Below, in pieces: positions 25,567 through 35,629 of a stretch of DNA of 64,000 bases; within the stretch, counting starts at the first letter, position 1, and each line of letters begins with the position of its first letter. This DNA comes from Flavobacterium sp. 270 (GTDB lineage Bacteria > Bacteroidota > Bacteroidia > Flavobacteriales > Flavobacteriaceae). The notes under the pieces are model-generated. The model searched no databases and was not told the origin of the DNA. It saw only the letters and a program-made list of their open reading frames with translations. The position numbers and the translations under genes are program-made. Location: positions 360,521 through 424,520 of the forward strand of contig NZ_SODM01000004.1 in NCBI RefSeq assembly GCF_004368785.1. The letters run 5' to 3'.

Positions 25567-28119
25567 TTATTTTGTTTTAATGCGTATTACGGTAAAAGAA
25601 TAAGGTGGCAATTCTTTTGAAAACGCTTCTTTCAACGTCATATGCTGTGTTATTGGTCTTGCTGTTGTATTTTCCGGATTACCCGAAAATGAAGTATAAA
25701 CAACATTTTCTGTCGTTGCCAAATCTTTAATAAAAATTGACGGAGTTACAGCGGCCGGAAGTACGTTGACCAATTTTACAATCAAATCTCCTGAGTTATT
25801 ATCCTGTACTACAGATACTCCGATACGTTTGTTTACCTCATCATTGGTATCTGAAAGTTTCACTGTGCTTTCTATATAAACATTTCCCGGATTTTGTCCG
25901 TAAAGTTGTTGTACAAAATAATTTACGGTTGGTTTTACTTCATTTCCATTAAAATAAATCAAATCGGGATTCCATTGTGTGTGTTTTTCGCGGGCTAATA
26001 ATGGCGCGTAAGAAGCCATTTCTACAACATCTCCATTACGTTCTATACCAGTAAGATACAAAGCTTCTGCCAGAGCATTATAAAATTTGTTTCCCCAAGA
26101 AGCATATTCGCCTAAATATACTTTTGATTTAGAACGGTCATAGCCATCATAAAAGTTCTGATTATTGATAAACCAGCCTGGACTTTGGTAATAATGTTCG
26201 TCTACAATGGGCAGTTTTAGATCATCGGCTATTGCCCAGCCTTCGTTATAATCTGTACCTTCATTAAATGGGCCTACGGTTCCGATTACGATAATTTCAG
26301 GATATTTTTGCTGTACGGCTTTTACAATCATTCTGTAACGTTCTTCAAATACATCGCTGATTAAATCTTCGTTTCCGATGCCAATATATTTTAAATCGAA
26401 CGGTTTTGGATGACCGGCTTCGGCACGTTTTTTTCCCCATTTGGTAGTTACGCTTCCGTTGGCATATTCAATCAAATCTAAAACATCCTGCACATATTCG
26501 TCCATTTCTTGCATCGGGATTCCGAATTGTTGTCCCGCGCCTCCGTCTGAAGAATTCTGGCAAGGAACTCCCGCCGCTAAAACGGGAACTGCAACTGCGC
26601 CCATATCTTCGCAAAACTGAAAATATTCAAAATAACCCAATCCCATAGATTGGTGATATCCCCAGATATTACGCATTGGAATACGAGCTTCTATCGGTCC
26701 GATTGTGTTTTTCCATTTGTAAATATTATGGATTCCGTCACCGTGTGCAACACAGCCTCCGGGAAAACGCACAAACTTAGGATGCAAATCTGCAATGGTT
26801 TCTGCAAGATCTAATCGAAGTCCGTTTTTATGATTTTTGAAAGTCTTTTGCGGAAAAAGCGAAACCATATCTACAGCTGTTTCACCGTTAGTAGAAATTT
26901 CTAAATGTGCATCTGTAACTGTTTTGGCTGCTTTTAATGTAACATTAAATTTTTTCCAATTGTTGTTTGGTGCTAATGTTGCTTCTGCAAGTGTTTCTCC
27001 GGTTGTACTTTTTAGTTTTACAACACATTTTGCTCCTTTAGCAAATATGCTGAAATCGTACTTTTCATTCGCTTTAAGCGAAATTCCATCAAAACCAGAA
27101 TTGCTTATTGTCCCTTTTGTAATTACGGCATAGTTTGGATTATTAACATGAATGGGGTTTTCTTTTTCGATTTTAAAATCACCGCTCCAGGCCATTGATG
27201 CATTCCATTTTGCATCACTTCCTTTTTTATCCGTTAACGCATATTCAAAATCACGATTTTGGATCAACTCTGCGTACAAACCGCCGTCTGCAGCGTAATT
27301 TATATCTTCAAAGAAAACACCTGTCAGCATATTGCTGATTTTTTTAGATTGCTTTCCGTTTATCGTAATTTCGGCTTTGATTGGTTTTAAACCTAAAAAC
27401 ATCAAACTGTCGCTTTTTGGCGAGGTATTGTTTTGTTTTTCTTTAAATTTTGATGCCTGCATGGTTTTAATCAACGCTTCCACAAAGCTGTAATCAACCT
27501 GCATCATGGTCCCTTTTTCCAGTTGTCCTTGTATCGTAATCTCGCTTTTTAATTGAAGCGTTTCTGTGTCTGGTTTTGTTTCGGTGTAGGTTTTAAAATC
27601 TTTGGTGGAATTGTAATATTTTTTGTTTCCCGAAATCCAGTGAATGAAATATTGATCGTTTTTTTGACTTACTTCTACGTTTTCAATGATTCCTTTTTCT
27701 CCTTGATTTTTTACAAATTCTTTCATTGCAGGAACATAATTCTGTCTTTTCCAGGTGATCAAATCTTTACTTGATGTGTGTGCAAAAACATCATCTTTTA
27801 CACCCCAAAAACAATGAAAAATTCCGTTATTATCTTTAAATAAAAAAGCCTGAGACATGCTTTTGCCTGTTGGTCCCCAGCTTCCGTAATCTGATTTTAA
27901 AAAACTAAATTCCGGACCGATTCCGAACCAGTTTTTCTGATCGCTGCTCCACGCAAAATGAAGTCCGTTTTTACCATTATTTTTTAAAGTTGAATAAGCA
28001 AAAAGATATACTTTATCTGGTTTTTCTGTCGTTGTTTTTAATCTGAATCCGGAGAATAAAAATACAACGCCAAAAAGCGATAATAGACCTAACAAACTAT
28101 TTTGCAGTTTCTTTCTCAT
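25567..28119 (-). CDS. GH51 alpha-L-arabinofuranosidase with N-terminal propeller-like extension
   Basis: In this 850-residue protein residues 250-850 are GH51-like. They hold F-V-R-F-P-G-G-C (449-456), the acid/base Glu in G-N-E-D (E584), D-E-H-Y-Y (640-644) and the nucleophile Glu in L-G-E-Y-A (E671). A jelly-roll carbohydrate-binding-like segment lies at about 325-425. The first 200 residues resemble part of a GH43-like propeller (W-S-S-D, F-K-D-N-N-G-I-F-H) and are unusual for the family. The start hydrophobic segment suggests export. Its ATG overlaps the GH27 stop by one base (TAATG), so the two are translationally coupled. It should release terminal arabinofuranose from side chains. Confidence 0.85.
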   Translation of the reverse strand: MRKKLQNSLLGLLSLFGVVFLFSGFRLKTTTEKPDKVYLFAYSTLKNNGKNGLHFAWSSDQKNWFGIGPEFSFLKSDYGSWGPTGKSMSQAFLFKDNNGIFHCFWGVKDDVFAHTSSKDLITWKRQNYVPAMKEFVKNQGEKGIIENVEVSQKNDQYFIHWISGNKKYYNSTKDFKTYTETKPDTETLQLKSEITIQGQLEKGTMMQVDYSFVEALIKTMQASKFKEKQNNTSPKSDSLMFLGLKPIKAEITINGKQSKKISNMLTGVFFEDINYAADGGLYAELIQNRDFEYALTDKKGSDAKWNASMAWSGDFKIEKENPIHVNNPNYAVITKGTISNSGFDGISLKANEKYDFSIFAKGAKCVVKLKSTTGETLAEATLAPNNNWKKFNVTLKAAKTVTDAHLEISTNGETAVDMVSLFPQKTFKNHKNGLRLDLAETIADLHPKFVRFPGGCVAHGDGIHNIYKWKNTIGPIEARIPMRNIWGYHQSMGLGYFEYFQFCEDMGAVAVPVLAAGVPCQNSSDGGAGQQFGIPMQEMDEYVQDVLDLIEYANGSVTTKWGKKRAEAGHPKPFDLKYIGIGNEDLISDVFEERYRMIVKAVQQKYPEIIVIGTVGPFNEGTDYNEGWAIADDLKLPIVDEHYYQSPGWFINNQNFYDGYDRSKSKVYLGEYASWGNKFYNALAEALYLTGIERNGDVVEMASYAPLLAREKHTQWNPDLIYFNGNEVKPTVNYFVQQLYGQNPGNVYIESTVKLSDTNDEVNKRIGVSVVQDNNSGDLIVKLVNVLPAAVTPSIFIKDLATTENVVYTSFSGNPENTTARPITQHMTLKEAFSKELPPYSFTVIRIKTK

Positions 28120-29489
28120 TATTTTTTAGCTTTTAGCTGATATAAAACACAACTGTGCGGTTTTAAATCTGCGGCAATTTCGCTTGACGAAAGATTCGAT
28201 TTTTCGCCCGTCCATAAATTGGTCAATTCTACTTTTCCAGAAAGATTTAGGTCTGAAAGATTTACAGCAACTTTTTCTGAATTTGTATCCGAAATATTGA
28301 ATAATGCTAAATAAACGCTTCCGTCTTTTGCATTTTTTGAAGTCACGGCAATTTTCCCGTCTTTCTGGAAAAGTTGTTTTACAGCGGTGCTTTCGTTATG
28401 CATTTTTACCACTTCTTTGTTCCTTAATAAGGATAACGTAAAAGCGTCGTTGCTTGGTAAATCTCCACCAAAAAATAATGGTGATTTGAAGATATTAAAG
28501 AATGTTATTAAGGTATATTGTTCGTCTTTGGTTAAGCGTGTCATTCTATCATTACCGCGTTCTCCTCTCACTGAAATTCTTCCTAGCGGAATCATATCGC
28601 AGTCTGGCCATGTTCCCGGCGCGATGTACGGATACCATTTTTGAGCTACTTCCATTAAGTGTGTGATGTGTGGCCAAGTGTCCCAAACATCGTCTACCAT
28701 TCTCCACATATTGGCGTGCGTGGTTACGTGCGGTGCGGCAGAAATTGGTGTTTCTCCCGGCGATGTACTTAATACAATTTTGCGTCCGCATTTGTCTATC
28801 GCATTTCTAATTAGGTTGATTTCACCTTCGTGATACGGTCTTGATAAATCATCAATTTTAATAAAATCTACACCCCATTGTGCATACAATTCAAATATCG
28901 AATTGTAATATTCCTGTGCTCCCGGTTTGTCTGCAAGTACGGTATAATTATCTTTCAGCCATTCGCATTGCAAAGCTGTAGTGTAAACTTGATCGGCTGT
29001 GATTCCGTTTGCGCCTTTTATTGGCATTTTGTCTTCAACAGCTTTTTTAGGAATACCGCGCATAATATGGATTCCGAATTTCAATCCTTTTTTATGAATG
29101 TAATCTGCTAAAGGTTTAAATCCTTGTCCGTCTTTTGCTGACGGAAAACGGTTTACAGCTGGCAGATATCTTCCGTATTGATCTATTACATATCTCGGAT
29201 CGGTTTGGTTGTAACCTCCTGCTTTGTCGTTTTCTACAAACCATCGAATGTCGACTACGATATATTCCCAGCCGTATTTCTTGAGCTCTTTTGCCATATA
29301 ATCGGCATTGGCTTTTACTTCGTGTTCTTCTACCGTTGGTCCGTAGCAGTCCCAGCTGTTCCATCCCATTGGCGGAGTTTGAGCCCATTGTTTGAACTCT
29401 TCTTTTGCGAAAGTTTTGTTTTGTGCGTTTGATGTAACAGATAGGAAAATTGCTCCTATTGCCATAGTGAGTAAGTGTTGTGGTTTCAT
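28119..29489 (-). CDS. GH27 alpha-galactosidase/beta-L-arabinopyranosidase
   Basis: The 456-residue exported enzyme has a signal peptide ending near N-A-Q (23). The barrel begins P-P-M-G-W-N-S-W (39-46), the family signature. The nucleophile is D213 in K-I-D-D, and the acid/base Asp is expected in W-R-M-V-D-D-V-W. A C-terminal beta-sandwich completes the normal family length. GH27 covers alpha-galactosidases and beta-L-arabinopyranosidases, and both would suit an arabinogalactan substrate. Its stop codon overlaps the GH51 start by one base. Confidence 0.88.
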   Translation of the reverse strand: MKPQHLLTMAIGAIFLSVTSNAQNKTFAKEEFKQWAQTPPMGWNSWDCYGPTVEEHEVKANADYMAKELKKYGWEYIVVDIRWFVENDKAGGYNQTDPRYVIDQYGRYLPAVNRFPSAKDGQGFKPLADYIHKKGLKFGIHIMRGIPKKAVEDKMPIKGANGITADQVYTTALQCEWLKDNYTVLADKPGAQEYYNSIFELYAQWGVDFIKIDDLSRPYHEGEINLIRNAIDKCGRKIVLSTSPGETPISAAPHVTTHANMWRMVDDVWDTWPHITHLMEVAQKWYPYIAPGTWPDCDMIPLGRISVRGERGNDRMTRLTKDEQYTLITFFNIFKSPLFFGGDLPSNDAFTLSLLRNKEVVKMHNESTAVKQLFQKDGKIAVTSKNAKDGSVYLALFNISDTNSEKVAVNLSDLNLSGKVELTNLWTGEKSNLSSSEIAADLKPHSCVLYQLKAKK

Positions 29490-29558
29490 TGTGTGTGGTT
29501 ATGTGTAAGTTCTACACTTGTAAATATAATGAAATTTTTATTATACAGCTATATAATT

Positions 29559-29590
29559 AGACCTGACACGTTTAAAAACTTGTCAGGTCT
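29559..29590. repeat. Inverted repeat, family E, copy 1
   Basis: The perfect 10-bp arms AGACCTGACA and TGTCAGGTCT lie around a 12-nt loop. They sit between the GH2 stop and the GH27 start. Related AACCTGnCnGGT-type elements occur at about 46755 and 47475-47507. It could shape intra-operon transcript levels. Confidence 0.65.
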
Positions 29591-29613
29591 GAAATCTTGC
29601 AAAATTCTTTAGC

Positions 29614-32037
29614 TTATTTTACATTAATTGTAACCTCAACCGGTTTTAACCATTGGCTTGTAAAAGTAACTTTTATAGGTGCTGTCGAATCTCCGTTTGA
29701 CTGAATATATGCCGCAATATGTCCGTGGAAAACACGCTGCACATTGTCTGTATAATCAGTCATGTCGCTGTTGTTTCCGGCTTCCAGTCCTAATAAAGTT
29801 CCCGAACCTTGAATACTACAGGTAATTTCATTGTCTGAAAGCATTACAGGAAGTCCGTTTTGATCTTTTACCTGAACCATGATTTTGGCAACGCCTTTAT
29901 CTTTTGCAATCGTGATGTCTTTGTCTGCAATTGTCAATTCTACTGGTTGTTGTGTCGAATTAATTGCATAACGGCTTACTTCTTTGTCGTTTGCATCTAA
30001 ACCAATTGCTTCTAATTTTCCAGATGTAAATGGAATATCCCAATAAATGATTCCTGTTTTTTGGTCGTATAATTTAGTTTCTCCAATCACTTTTCCGTTT
30101 AATTCTAAACGTGCTTTTGCTGCGTTGGTATAACAAACTACACGAATTTTTTGTCCAGCTTCGTAATTCCAGATTGCCCACGCATCTTTAGAAATGTCTT
30201 TTTCATTTTTTAATGGATAAGTTCCAATATATACCATTGGTTTTTCTGACCATAATGACTGACGGAAATATCCTCTTGGCTTGATTACGCCTGCAAAATC
30301 TACTAATCCGGAATAAAATCCTCTTGAAGGCCATCTTCCTGATTCTCCTAAATAATCAATTCCGGTCCATAAAAATTGTCCGAAGATGAATTTGTTGTTT
30401 TTTACGGCTAGCCACGGATCCATATCGTGAACATTTTCACTTCCAAAGATTACTCGGTTTGGATATTTTTCGTGATCTGATTGGTATTTGCTTTCGGTAT
30501 AATTGTATCCTGTAATGTCTAAGGCACCCGGATATTCCGTTTCGTTAGACATCGCAACTCCGGCTAAACCTGCAGTTGTCGGGCGTGATTTGTCGTATTT
30601 TTTTACGGCTGCAACCAAACGTTTTGCAATAGCTCCCAAACGCATGGCATCTGGCGCATCTTTTTTGTAACCGCCGTATGCTGCTTGTCCGAAACCGTCT
30701 TTTCCTTTGTCCAGAACTGGATGCGAATACGGATCGTTTGGATAATCTACTTCGTTACCAATACTCCAGCCAAAAACAGAAAGATGATTTCTATCGCGGC
30801 GTACAAAGTCTTCTAAATCTTTTTCTCCCCAATTGGCAAAAATATCAAACGAACCTTCAAATCCCGGAGTTCCGTAATTCCAGCCTTCCAGCCATTTGCG
30901 TTTTGGAAATTCCCATTCGTCATATGCTTCGTTTAAAACCAATAATCCTAATTCGTCACAAAGTTCATAAAAGTCGGGCGCTTGCGGATTATGACTTGTA
31001 CGAATGGCATTTACTCCTATTTCTTTTAATGTTTTCAATCTTGTTTTCCAAACTTCTCTAGGCACTGCAGAACCTAAAACTCCGGCATCGTGGTGCAGAC
31101 AAACACCTTTCATTTTCATTCCTTTTCCGTTTAATGAAAAACCATTATTTGGGTCGAATGTAAAAGTTCTGAAACCAGTTTGTGTTACAGTTTGGTCAAT
31201 TTGTTTTCCGTCTTTTAAAACAGTTGTTTTTAGCTGATATAAATTTGGATTGTCTAAATCCCATAATTGTGGATTTTTGACATTTAATTTAGCAGCAATT
31301 TTTCCGTTTTGATTTCCGGCAACTTCTACTTTATTGGTTGCTTTTGCTACTGATTTTCCGTCTTTTGAGAAAAGTTCGTTTACAACAGTAAGACTTGTTT
31401 TTGCTTTTGATCCGTTTTCTACATCAACCTCAACATTTAAAGTTCCGTTTCCTTTATTTACTTCTGGATATGCATAAACTCCCCATTGCGCAATGTGAAC
31501 AGGATTTGAATATACCAACCATACATTTCTATAAATTCCAGAACCGGTGTACCATCTTGAATCGGCGCTTTGACTGTGGTCTACTTTTACGGAAATCGTA
31601 TTTTCTCCTCCAAATTTTACAAACTCAGTCGCATCATAAGCAAATGAAATATAACCGTTTGGACGTTTTCCTAACGAATGTCCGTTGATGAAAACTTCGC
31701 TTCTGTTGTAAACGCCTTCAAAATATAGATATACTTTTTCGCCGCTTTTACTTTGCGGAATATTGATTGCTTTTCTGTACCAGGCAATTCCGCCCGGAAG
31801 ATAACCTGTGCAACTCGCTAAAGTTGGACTCAATTGTCCTTTTACGCTCCAGTCGTGCGGCACGTTTACAGACTGCCATTTGCTGTCGTCGAATGTTCCG
31901 TTTTGCGCGTCAGGTGTATCTTGCAAATTGAATTTCCAGTTGTTATTTATTTTTTGTGAATCTCCAAATGATATCTGGCTGAATGCCGACATGCAGGAGA
32001 AGAGAAGTACGGGTAGAATGATTTTTTTTCTAAACAT
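29614..32037 (-). CDS. GH2 beta-galactosidase family enzyme
   Basis: The 807-residue protein has an N-terminal signal segment ending near F-S-Q (21). Its GH2 sugar-binding domain (about 30-185) contains N-V-P-H-D-W, an immunoglobulin-like domain follows, and a TIM barrel starts near 300. The acid/base is E429 in S-I-G-N-E-V and the nucleophile is E534 in F-G-S-E-N-V. N-A-I-R-T-S-H-N-P is the typical barrel motif. A C-terminal domain of about 200 residues is added (DUF4982-like). Activity on beta-galactosides is most likely, though GH2 also holds beta-glucuronidases, which would fit arabinogalactan side chains as well. Confidence 0.87.
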   Translation of the reverse strand: MFRKKIILPVLLFSCMSAFSQISFGDSQKINNNWKFNLQDTPDAQNGTFDDSKWQSVNVPHDWSVKGQLSPTLASCTGYLPGGIAWYRKAINIPQSKSGEKVYLYFEGVYNRSEVFINGHSLGKRPNGYISFAYDATEFVKFGGENTISVKVDHSQSADSRWYTGSGIYRNVWLVYSNPVHIAQWGVYAYPEVNKGNGTLNVEVDVENGSKAKTSLTVVNELFSKDGKSVAKATNKVEVAGNQNGKIAAKLNVKNPQLWDLDNPNLYQLKTTVLKDGKQIDQTVTQTGFRTFTFDPNNGFSLNGKGMKMKGVCLHHDAGVLGSAVPREVWKTRLKTLKEIGVNAIRTSHNPQAPDFYELCDELGLLVLNEAYDEWEFPKRKWLEGWNYGTPGFEGSFDIFANWGEKDLEDFVRRDRNHLSVFGWSIGNEVDYPNDPYSHPVLDKGKDGFGQAAYGGYKKDAPDAMRLGAIAKRLVAAVKKYDKSRPTTAGLAGVAMSNETEYPGALDITGYNYTESKYQSDHEKYPNRVIFGSENVHDMDPWLAVKNNKFIFGQFLWTGIDYLGESGRWPSRGFYSGLVDFAGVIKPRGYFRQSLWSEKPMVYIGTYPLKNEKDISKDAWAIWNYEAGQKIRVVCYTNAAKARLELNGKVIGETKLYDQKTGIIYWDIPFTSGKLEAIGLDANDKEVSRYAINSTQQPVELTIADKDITIAKDKGVAKIMVQVKDQNGLPVMLSDNEITCSIQGSGTLLGLEAGNNSDMTDYTDNVQRVFHGHIAAYIQSNGDSTAPIKVTFTSQWLKPVEVTINVK

Positions 32038-32134
32038 TTTTTTTTAGGTGCTAAGTTGCTGAGATTCTAAGGTTCTGAGCTATTTGTTATTGTGTTTATT
32101 TTTGTTTTAGGTTTCAGGTTTCAGGTTCTCCGTT

Positions 32135-32224
32135 GCGGGGCTTCGACTTCGCTCAGCCTGACAAATCTATTTAGCCAGACAAAAACGACTATCAATGTCT
32201 TCCTGAGCGAAGTCGAAGCCCCGC
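32135..32224. repeat. Nested long inverted repeat, family G
   Basis: A perfect 22-bp pair (32135-32156 and 32203-32224; core GGGGCTTCGACTTCGCTCAG) lies inside an outer, looser pair built from TTTCAGGTTT and AAACCTGAAA units that reaches from about 32106 to 32265. It occupies the gap between GH30 and GH2 inside the PUL operon. No ORF is convincing. Confidence 0.8.
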
Positions 32225-32274
32225 ATTTCAAACTTGAAACTTGAAACCTAAAACCTGAAACAAAAAACTAAAAA

Positions 32275-33861
32275 CTAAAACTGAAGTTCCCCCACAAAAG
32301 TTACTATTGATTTTTCCGGGATTTCTAAATTATCTGCTTTTTGAATTTCGCTTCTTTTTAAGTTTGAATTTTCTGCTGTAATATAAGGCGTTAATTCGTT
32401 GTTTTTCAGTTGTCCTTTTAATAAATTGAATTTATATTTCTGATTGTCTTTTCCGCAGTTTACGGCTACTATGATCAGTTTTTTATTGGCTGTATCTTTG
32501 TAGGCGGTCAACATTACATCATTCGCGGCAGCGGCTTCATCTTGGTTTGGAACATCTACTCTCAACATTCCGGGACGTACAAACAAGGAATAATTTCCTA
32601 ATGCCCAAAGCAGTTTAGAATCGTGAAACTGACCATCGTTTCTAACGTAATTGGGTTCTGTTCCGCCGTTGCTTTTTCCATCGTCCAGATAAATTAATCC
32701 GTCTTTGTAATCTACTCTTGTTAAGGATGTCCACCATTGCCATGAAGCTGCGTTGGCAACTGCAATATCATTGTGAATTAATCTTGCTACAAAAAGTGCG
32801 GTCTGCATTCCTAAGTCTCTTTCGCCTCCAGAGCCGCCGGGAATCTCTGCTTCTCCGGGGTTTTCTAAAATACAATATTCAGACTGCCAGTATTTTAATC
32901 CCGGTTTTTGCTTTATTTCTGCAGCGATTAATTTTCTGCTCAAAACTTGTTTGTCAACTGGCCAAGTCGTAAAATAGCTGTGTCCTAAAATGACATTTTT
33001 TACGTTTGGAAGTTTCGAAATATTGGTTTTGGTTTTTCCGAAGAAATAATCGATTTGATTGTCACGGTTTTCGCCATTTACATTTTCATACAAATAATTG
33101 ATTTGTGCCGCTTCTGCAACTACAATTTCGGTACTCATTTTATTCGCTTTCAGTTTGTCTGAAAGTGCTTTGGTTACCTCGTAAATTTCCTGATTCGTGG
33201 CCGGCGTTCCTTCCTGACTGTTGGTTCCGTTGTTACCCGCCATCCATTCCCATTGCGGCTCGTTTAATGGACTTACATACTCGAATTTGATTCCTTCTTT
33301 TTTCTCTAATCCCTGAATACTTTGAACTAAGAAATCGGCAAATTTTGGAATTGCGCCATCTTTTAGATTCAGTTTATTCTTTTGAGAGGAAAAAGCTAAT
33401 CCGTTGTTTGTCATATAAACGGGCGGACTATTGGTGAATATCAGGAATTTTTCGACGCCGCGTTTTTTAGCTGCCTGTAAAAACCATCTTTGACCTTCTT
33501 GTTTGGAAAAATCGTAAGTTCCGTCGGCATTTAGGAAACATTCACTTCTTCTCCATTCGTCAGATACTTTGCTGTTTTCTCCTTGTTCTGTACTTCCTGC
33601 ACCGAGATTAAATCTCCAGATAGAAAGTCCGATTCCTTTTGGATTTCCTTGTGCATCAATTTCTTTGCTAAATAATAAATCGGCAATGGCGTTTCTTTTT
33701 TGCTCAGGCCAGTTTTTGCCGACAAACTGTATTCTCCAAGCATCAGAACCTCCAAAACCATCCATTGTCTGGACTACATGATCTGTGTTGATGCTAATGG
33801 TTCGCTGCGCAAATGTCAGGGAAGTTGTGAGCAGTAAAAGCGAGATGTATATTTTTCTCAT
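32275..33861 (-). CDS. GH30-family glycosidase, periplasmic
   Basis: The 528-residue enzyme has a signal peptide ending near F-A-Q (19) but no lipobox, so periplasmic location or release is expected. The barrel opens with M-D-G-F-G-G-S (33-39). The acid/base is E201 in P-L-N-E-P and the nucleophile is E328 in Q-S-E-Y. It is closely similar to the next upstream gene, a GH30 lipoprotein. The family includes beta-1,6-galactanases, beta-1,6-glucanases, xylanases and glucosylceramidases. The neighbouring enzymes favour beta-1,6-galactan, but the sequence does not prove it. Confidence 0.83.
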   Translation of the reverse strand: MRKIYISLLLLTTSLTFAQRTISINTDHVVQTMDGFGGSDAWRIQFVGKNWPEQKRNAIADLLFSKEIDAQGNPKGIGLSIWRFNLGAGSTEQGENSKVSDEWRRSECFLNADGTYDFSKQEGQRWFLQAAKKRGVEKFLIFTNSPPVYMTNNGLAFSSQKNKLNLKDGAIPKFADFLVQSIQGLEKKEGIKFEYVSPLNEPQWEWMAGNNGTNSQEGTPATNQEIYEVTKALSDKLKANKMSTEIVVAEAAQINYLYENVNGENRDNQIDYFFGKTKTNISKLPNVKNVILGHSYFTTWPVDKQVLSRKLIAAEIKQKPGLKYWQSEYCILENPGEAEIPGGSGGERDLGMQTALFVARLIHNDIAVANAASWQWWTSLTRVDYKDGLIYLDDGKSNGGTEPNYVRNDGQFHDSKLLWALGNYSLFVRPGMLRVDVPNQDEAAAANDVMLTAYKDTANKKLIIVAVNCGKDNQKYKFNLLKGQLKNNELTPYITAENSNLKRSEIQKADNLEIPEKSIVTFVGELQF

Positions 33862-33882
33862 TATTTATTATTCATGTTTTAA

Positions 33883-33978
33883 TTTAACCGCAAAGAGCGC
33901 AAGGGTTTCGCAAGGGTCGCAAAGTTTAATTCAAGCTTTGCGAACCTTGCGTTTTTTCTTTGTGAACTTTGCGGTTAA
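33883..33978. repeat. Dispersed inverted repeat, family B, copy 2
   Basis: TTTAACCGCAAAGAGCGC at 33883 pairs with GTGAACTTTGCGGTTAA ending at 33978, and a second inner pair (GCAAGGGT/ACCTTGC) sits inside. It fills the gap between the two GH30 genes and resembles the copy at 8723-8811. Confidence 0.65.
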
Positions 33979-33987
33979 TTTTTACTA

Positions 33988-35628
33988 TTACTTATACATT
34001 CCAACATAAGTTACTACTGACTTTGCAGGAATTTCAAAACTTGCTGCATCTACAGCAGTTCCTTTTTTCAAACTTAAAGTTTCAGAAGTAGTGTATGGTG
34101 TAAATTTATTGTCTATTAATGCTCCGCCAGAAAGGTTTAGTTTGTATGTTTTTGCCGAATTATTCATGTTTACAGCTACAATTACTAACTTTTTTGCTGT
34201 GGCGTCTTTGTACGCTGTCAGCATTACACCTGTTGTTGCAGCTGCGTTGTCAATTTCTGGAATTACCACTCTTACCATTCCCGGTTTTACGAAGAATGAA
34301 AAGTTTCCTAAAGCCCAAAGTGTTTTGGCATCTCTGATGTATCCGTCGTTTTTACAATAATTGGCATCTCCGGCTCCTTTGCTATTACCATCGTCTACGT
34401 GAACTAAACCGTCTTTGTAATCACCACGGCTAACTGCTGTCCACCATTGCCAGGAAGTAACACCTCCAATAGCAATATCTGAACTGATAATACGAGCGGT
34501 CCATAAAGCGGTCTGCATTCCCAAATCTCTTCCCGGTCCTGCTCCACCCGGAAGTTCTGCTGTTCCCGGAGCTTCTAAAATACTATATTCTGACGACCAA
34601 AGACTAACTCCACCGACTGACTGAATTCTTGATGCTGCATCTTGTCTTGACGAAATCAAAGTACTTAAAGGCCAAGCCTGCCAGTAGCTGTGTCCTGAAA
34701 TGGTTTTCTTTACATTACTTAAACTGGCAATATTTTTAGCCGAATTTGCTGCAAAGAAATAATCGATTTGATTGGATCTGCTTTCTTTTCCTACTACTGT
34801 TTTGTACAACGATTCGTAAGACCCGGCTTCTCCAACTACAATTTGAGATTCTAATCCTTTTGCTTTTAGTTTTGGCGAAAGCACATTCACGAAAGTGTAA
34901 ATATTAGCATTTGTTGCCGGAGAACCTTCTTGTCCGCTTCCGTCCCACTCGTATTGCGGTTCGTTAAACGGACTTACGTAATCTATTGTTAAACCGTGTT
35001 CTGATTTTAATTTTTCTAAAGATGTTGTCCAGAAATCTGCCAGTTCTGGCATTTTTCCGTCTTTTAGATTGTAGAATTCTTTTATTGTTGCGTGCGCTTT
35101 TCCGTTTTGGGTTAAGTACACTGGAGCACTATTCGTGAAAGCTAATAATTTAGAAACGCCGCGCGCTCTTGCTGCTTTCATAAACCAAACCTGCCCCGAT
35201 TGTTTGTTCATATCGTACGTAACTCCGTTTGTGGTAAAACATTCGGTACGTCTCCATTCGTCTGTAATATCACTTGCGTCGCCTTGCTCTGTACTTCCAG
35301 CACCAAGATTAAAGCGCCATAACGAAAGTCCGATTCCTTTTGGATTTCCGTCTGCATCGACTTCATTGCTGAATAATAAATCGGCGATTTTATTTCTTTT
35401 TTCTAAAGGCCAATTTTTTCCAATGAAGTTACACTGCCAGGCATCAGATGCACCAAAGCTTTCCATCGTTTGAAGGTTCATATCCAGATTTACTTTTAGC
35501 TCTGTTACTGCCGAATTTTCTGTATTTGAAGTATTTGAATTTTCAGATTCACAGCCAACTAAAAAAGTGTTGGCGAAAAGCAAGCCTGCACACAGCAGAC
35601 TTACTTTATTGTTGTTTATAAATTTCAT
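33988..35628 (-). CDS. GH30-family glycosidase lipoprotein
   Basis: The 546-residue paralogue of the downstream GH30 has a lipoprotein signal, F-L-V-G-C with Cys at 26, followed by an acidic/serine-rich E-S-E-N-S that may favour surface export. The catalytic residues are E223 in F-N-E-P and E347 in S-S-E-Y. The start codon lies 1 nt after the SusD stop, the sign of tight coupling to SusCD. A surface-anchored endo-acting GH30 beside SusCD would cut the polysaccharide before uptake, while the unlipidated paralogue works in the periplasm. Linkage specificity is inferred from context only. Confidence 0.85.
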   Translation of the reverse strand: MKFINNNKVSLLCAGLLFANTFLVGCESENSNTSNTENSAVTELKVNLDMNLQTMESFGASDAWQCNFIGKNWPLEKRNKIADLLFSNEVDADGNPKGIGLSLWRFNLGAGSTEQGDASDITDEWRRTECFTTNGVTYDMNKQSGQVWFMKAARARGVSKLLAFTNSAPVYLTQNGKAHATIKEFYNLKDGKMPELADFWTTSLEKLKSEHGLTIDYVSPFNEPQYEWDGSGQEGSPATNANIYTFVNVLSPKLKAKGLESQIVVGEAGSYESLYKTVVGKESRSNQIDYFFAANSAKNIASLSNVKKTISGHSYWQAWPLSTLISSRQDAASRIQSVGGVSLWSSEYSILEAPGTAELPGGAGPGRDLGMQTALWTARIISSDIAIGGVTSWQWWTAVSRGDYKDGLVHVDDGNSKGAGDANYCKNDGYIRDAKTLWALGNFSFFVKPGMVRVVIPEIDNAAATTGVMLTAYKDATAKKLVIVAVNMNNSAKTYKLNLSGGALIDNKFTPYTTSETLSLKKGTAVDAASFEIPAKSVVTYVGMYK

Positions 35629-35629
35629 T

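Noticed and set aside
32275..35628. GH30 enzymes as fungal beta-1,6-glucanases belonging to the locus at 5616-20481
   Set aside because: They sit within the SusCD operon together with GH27, GH51, GH43 and GH2, which points to a galactan/arabinan substrate. The alternative is not excluded by sequence alone.
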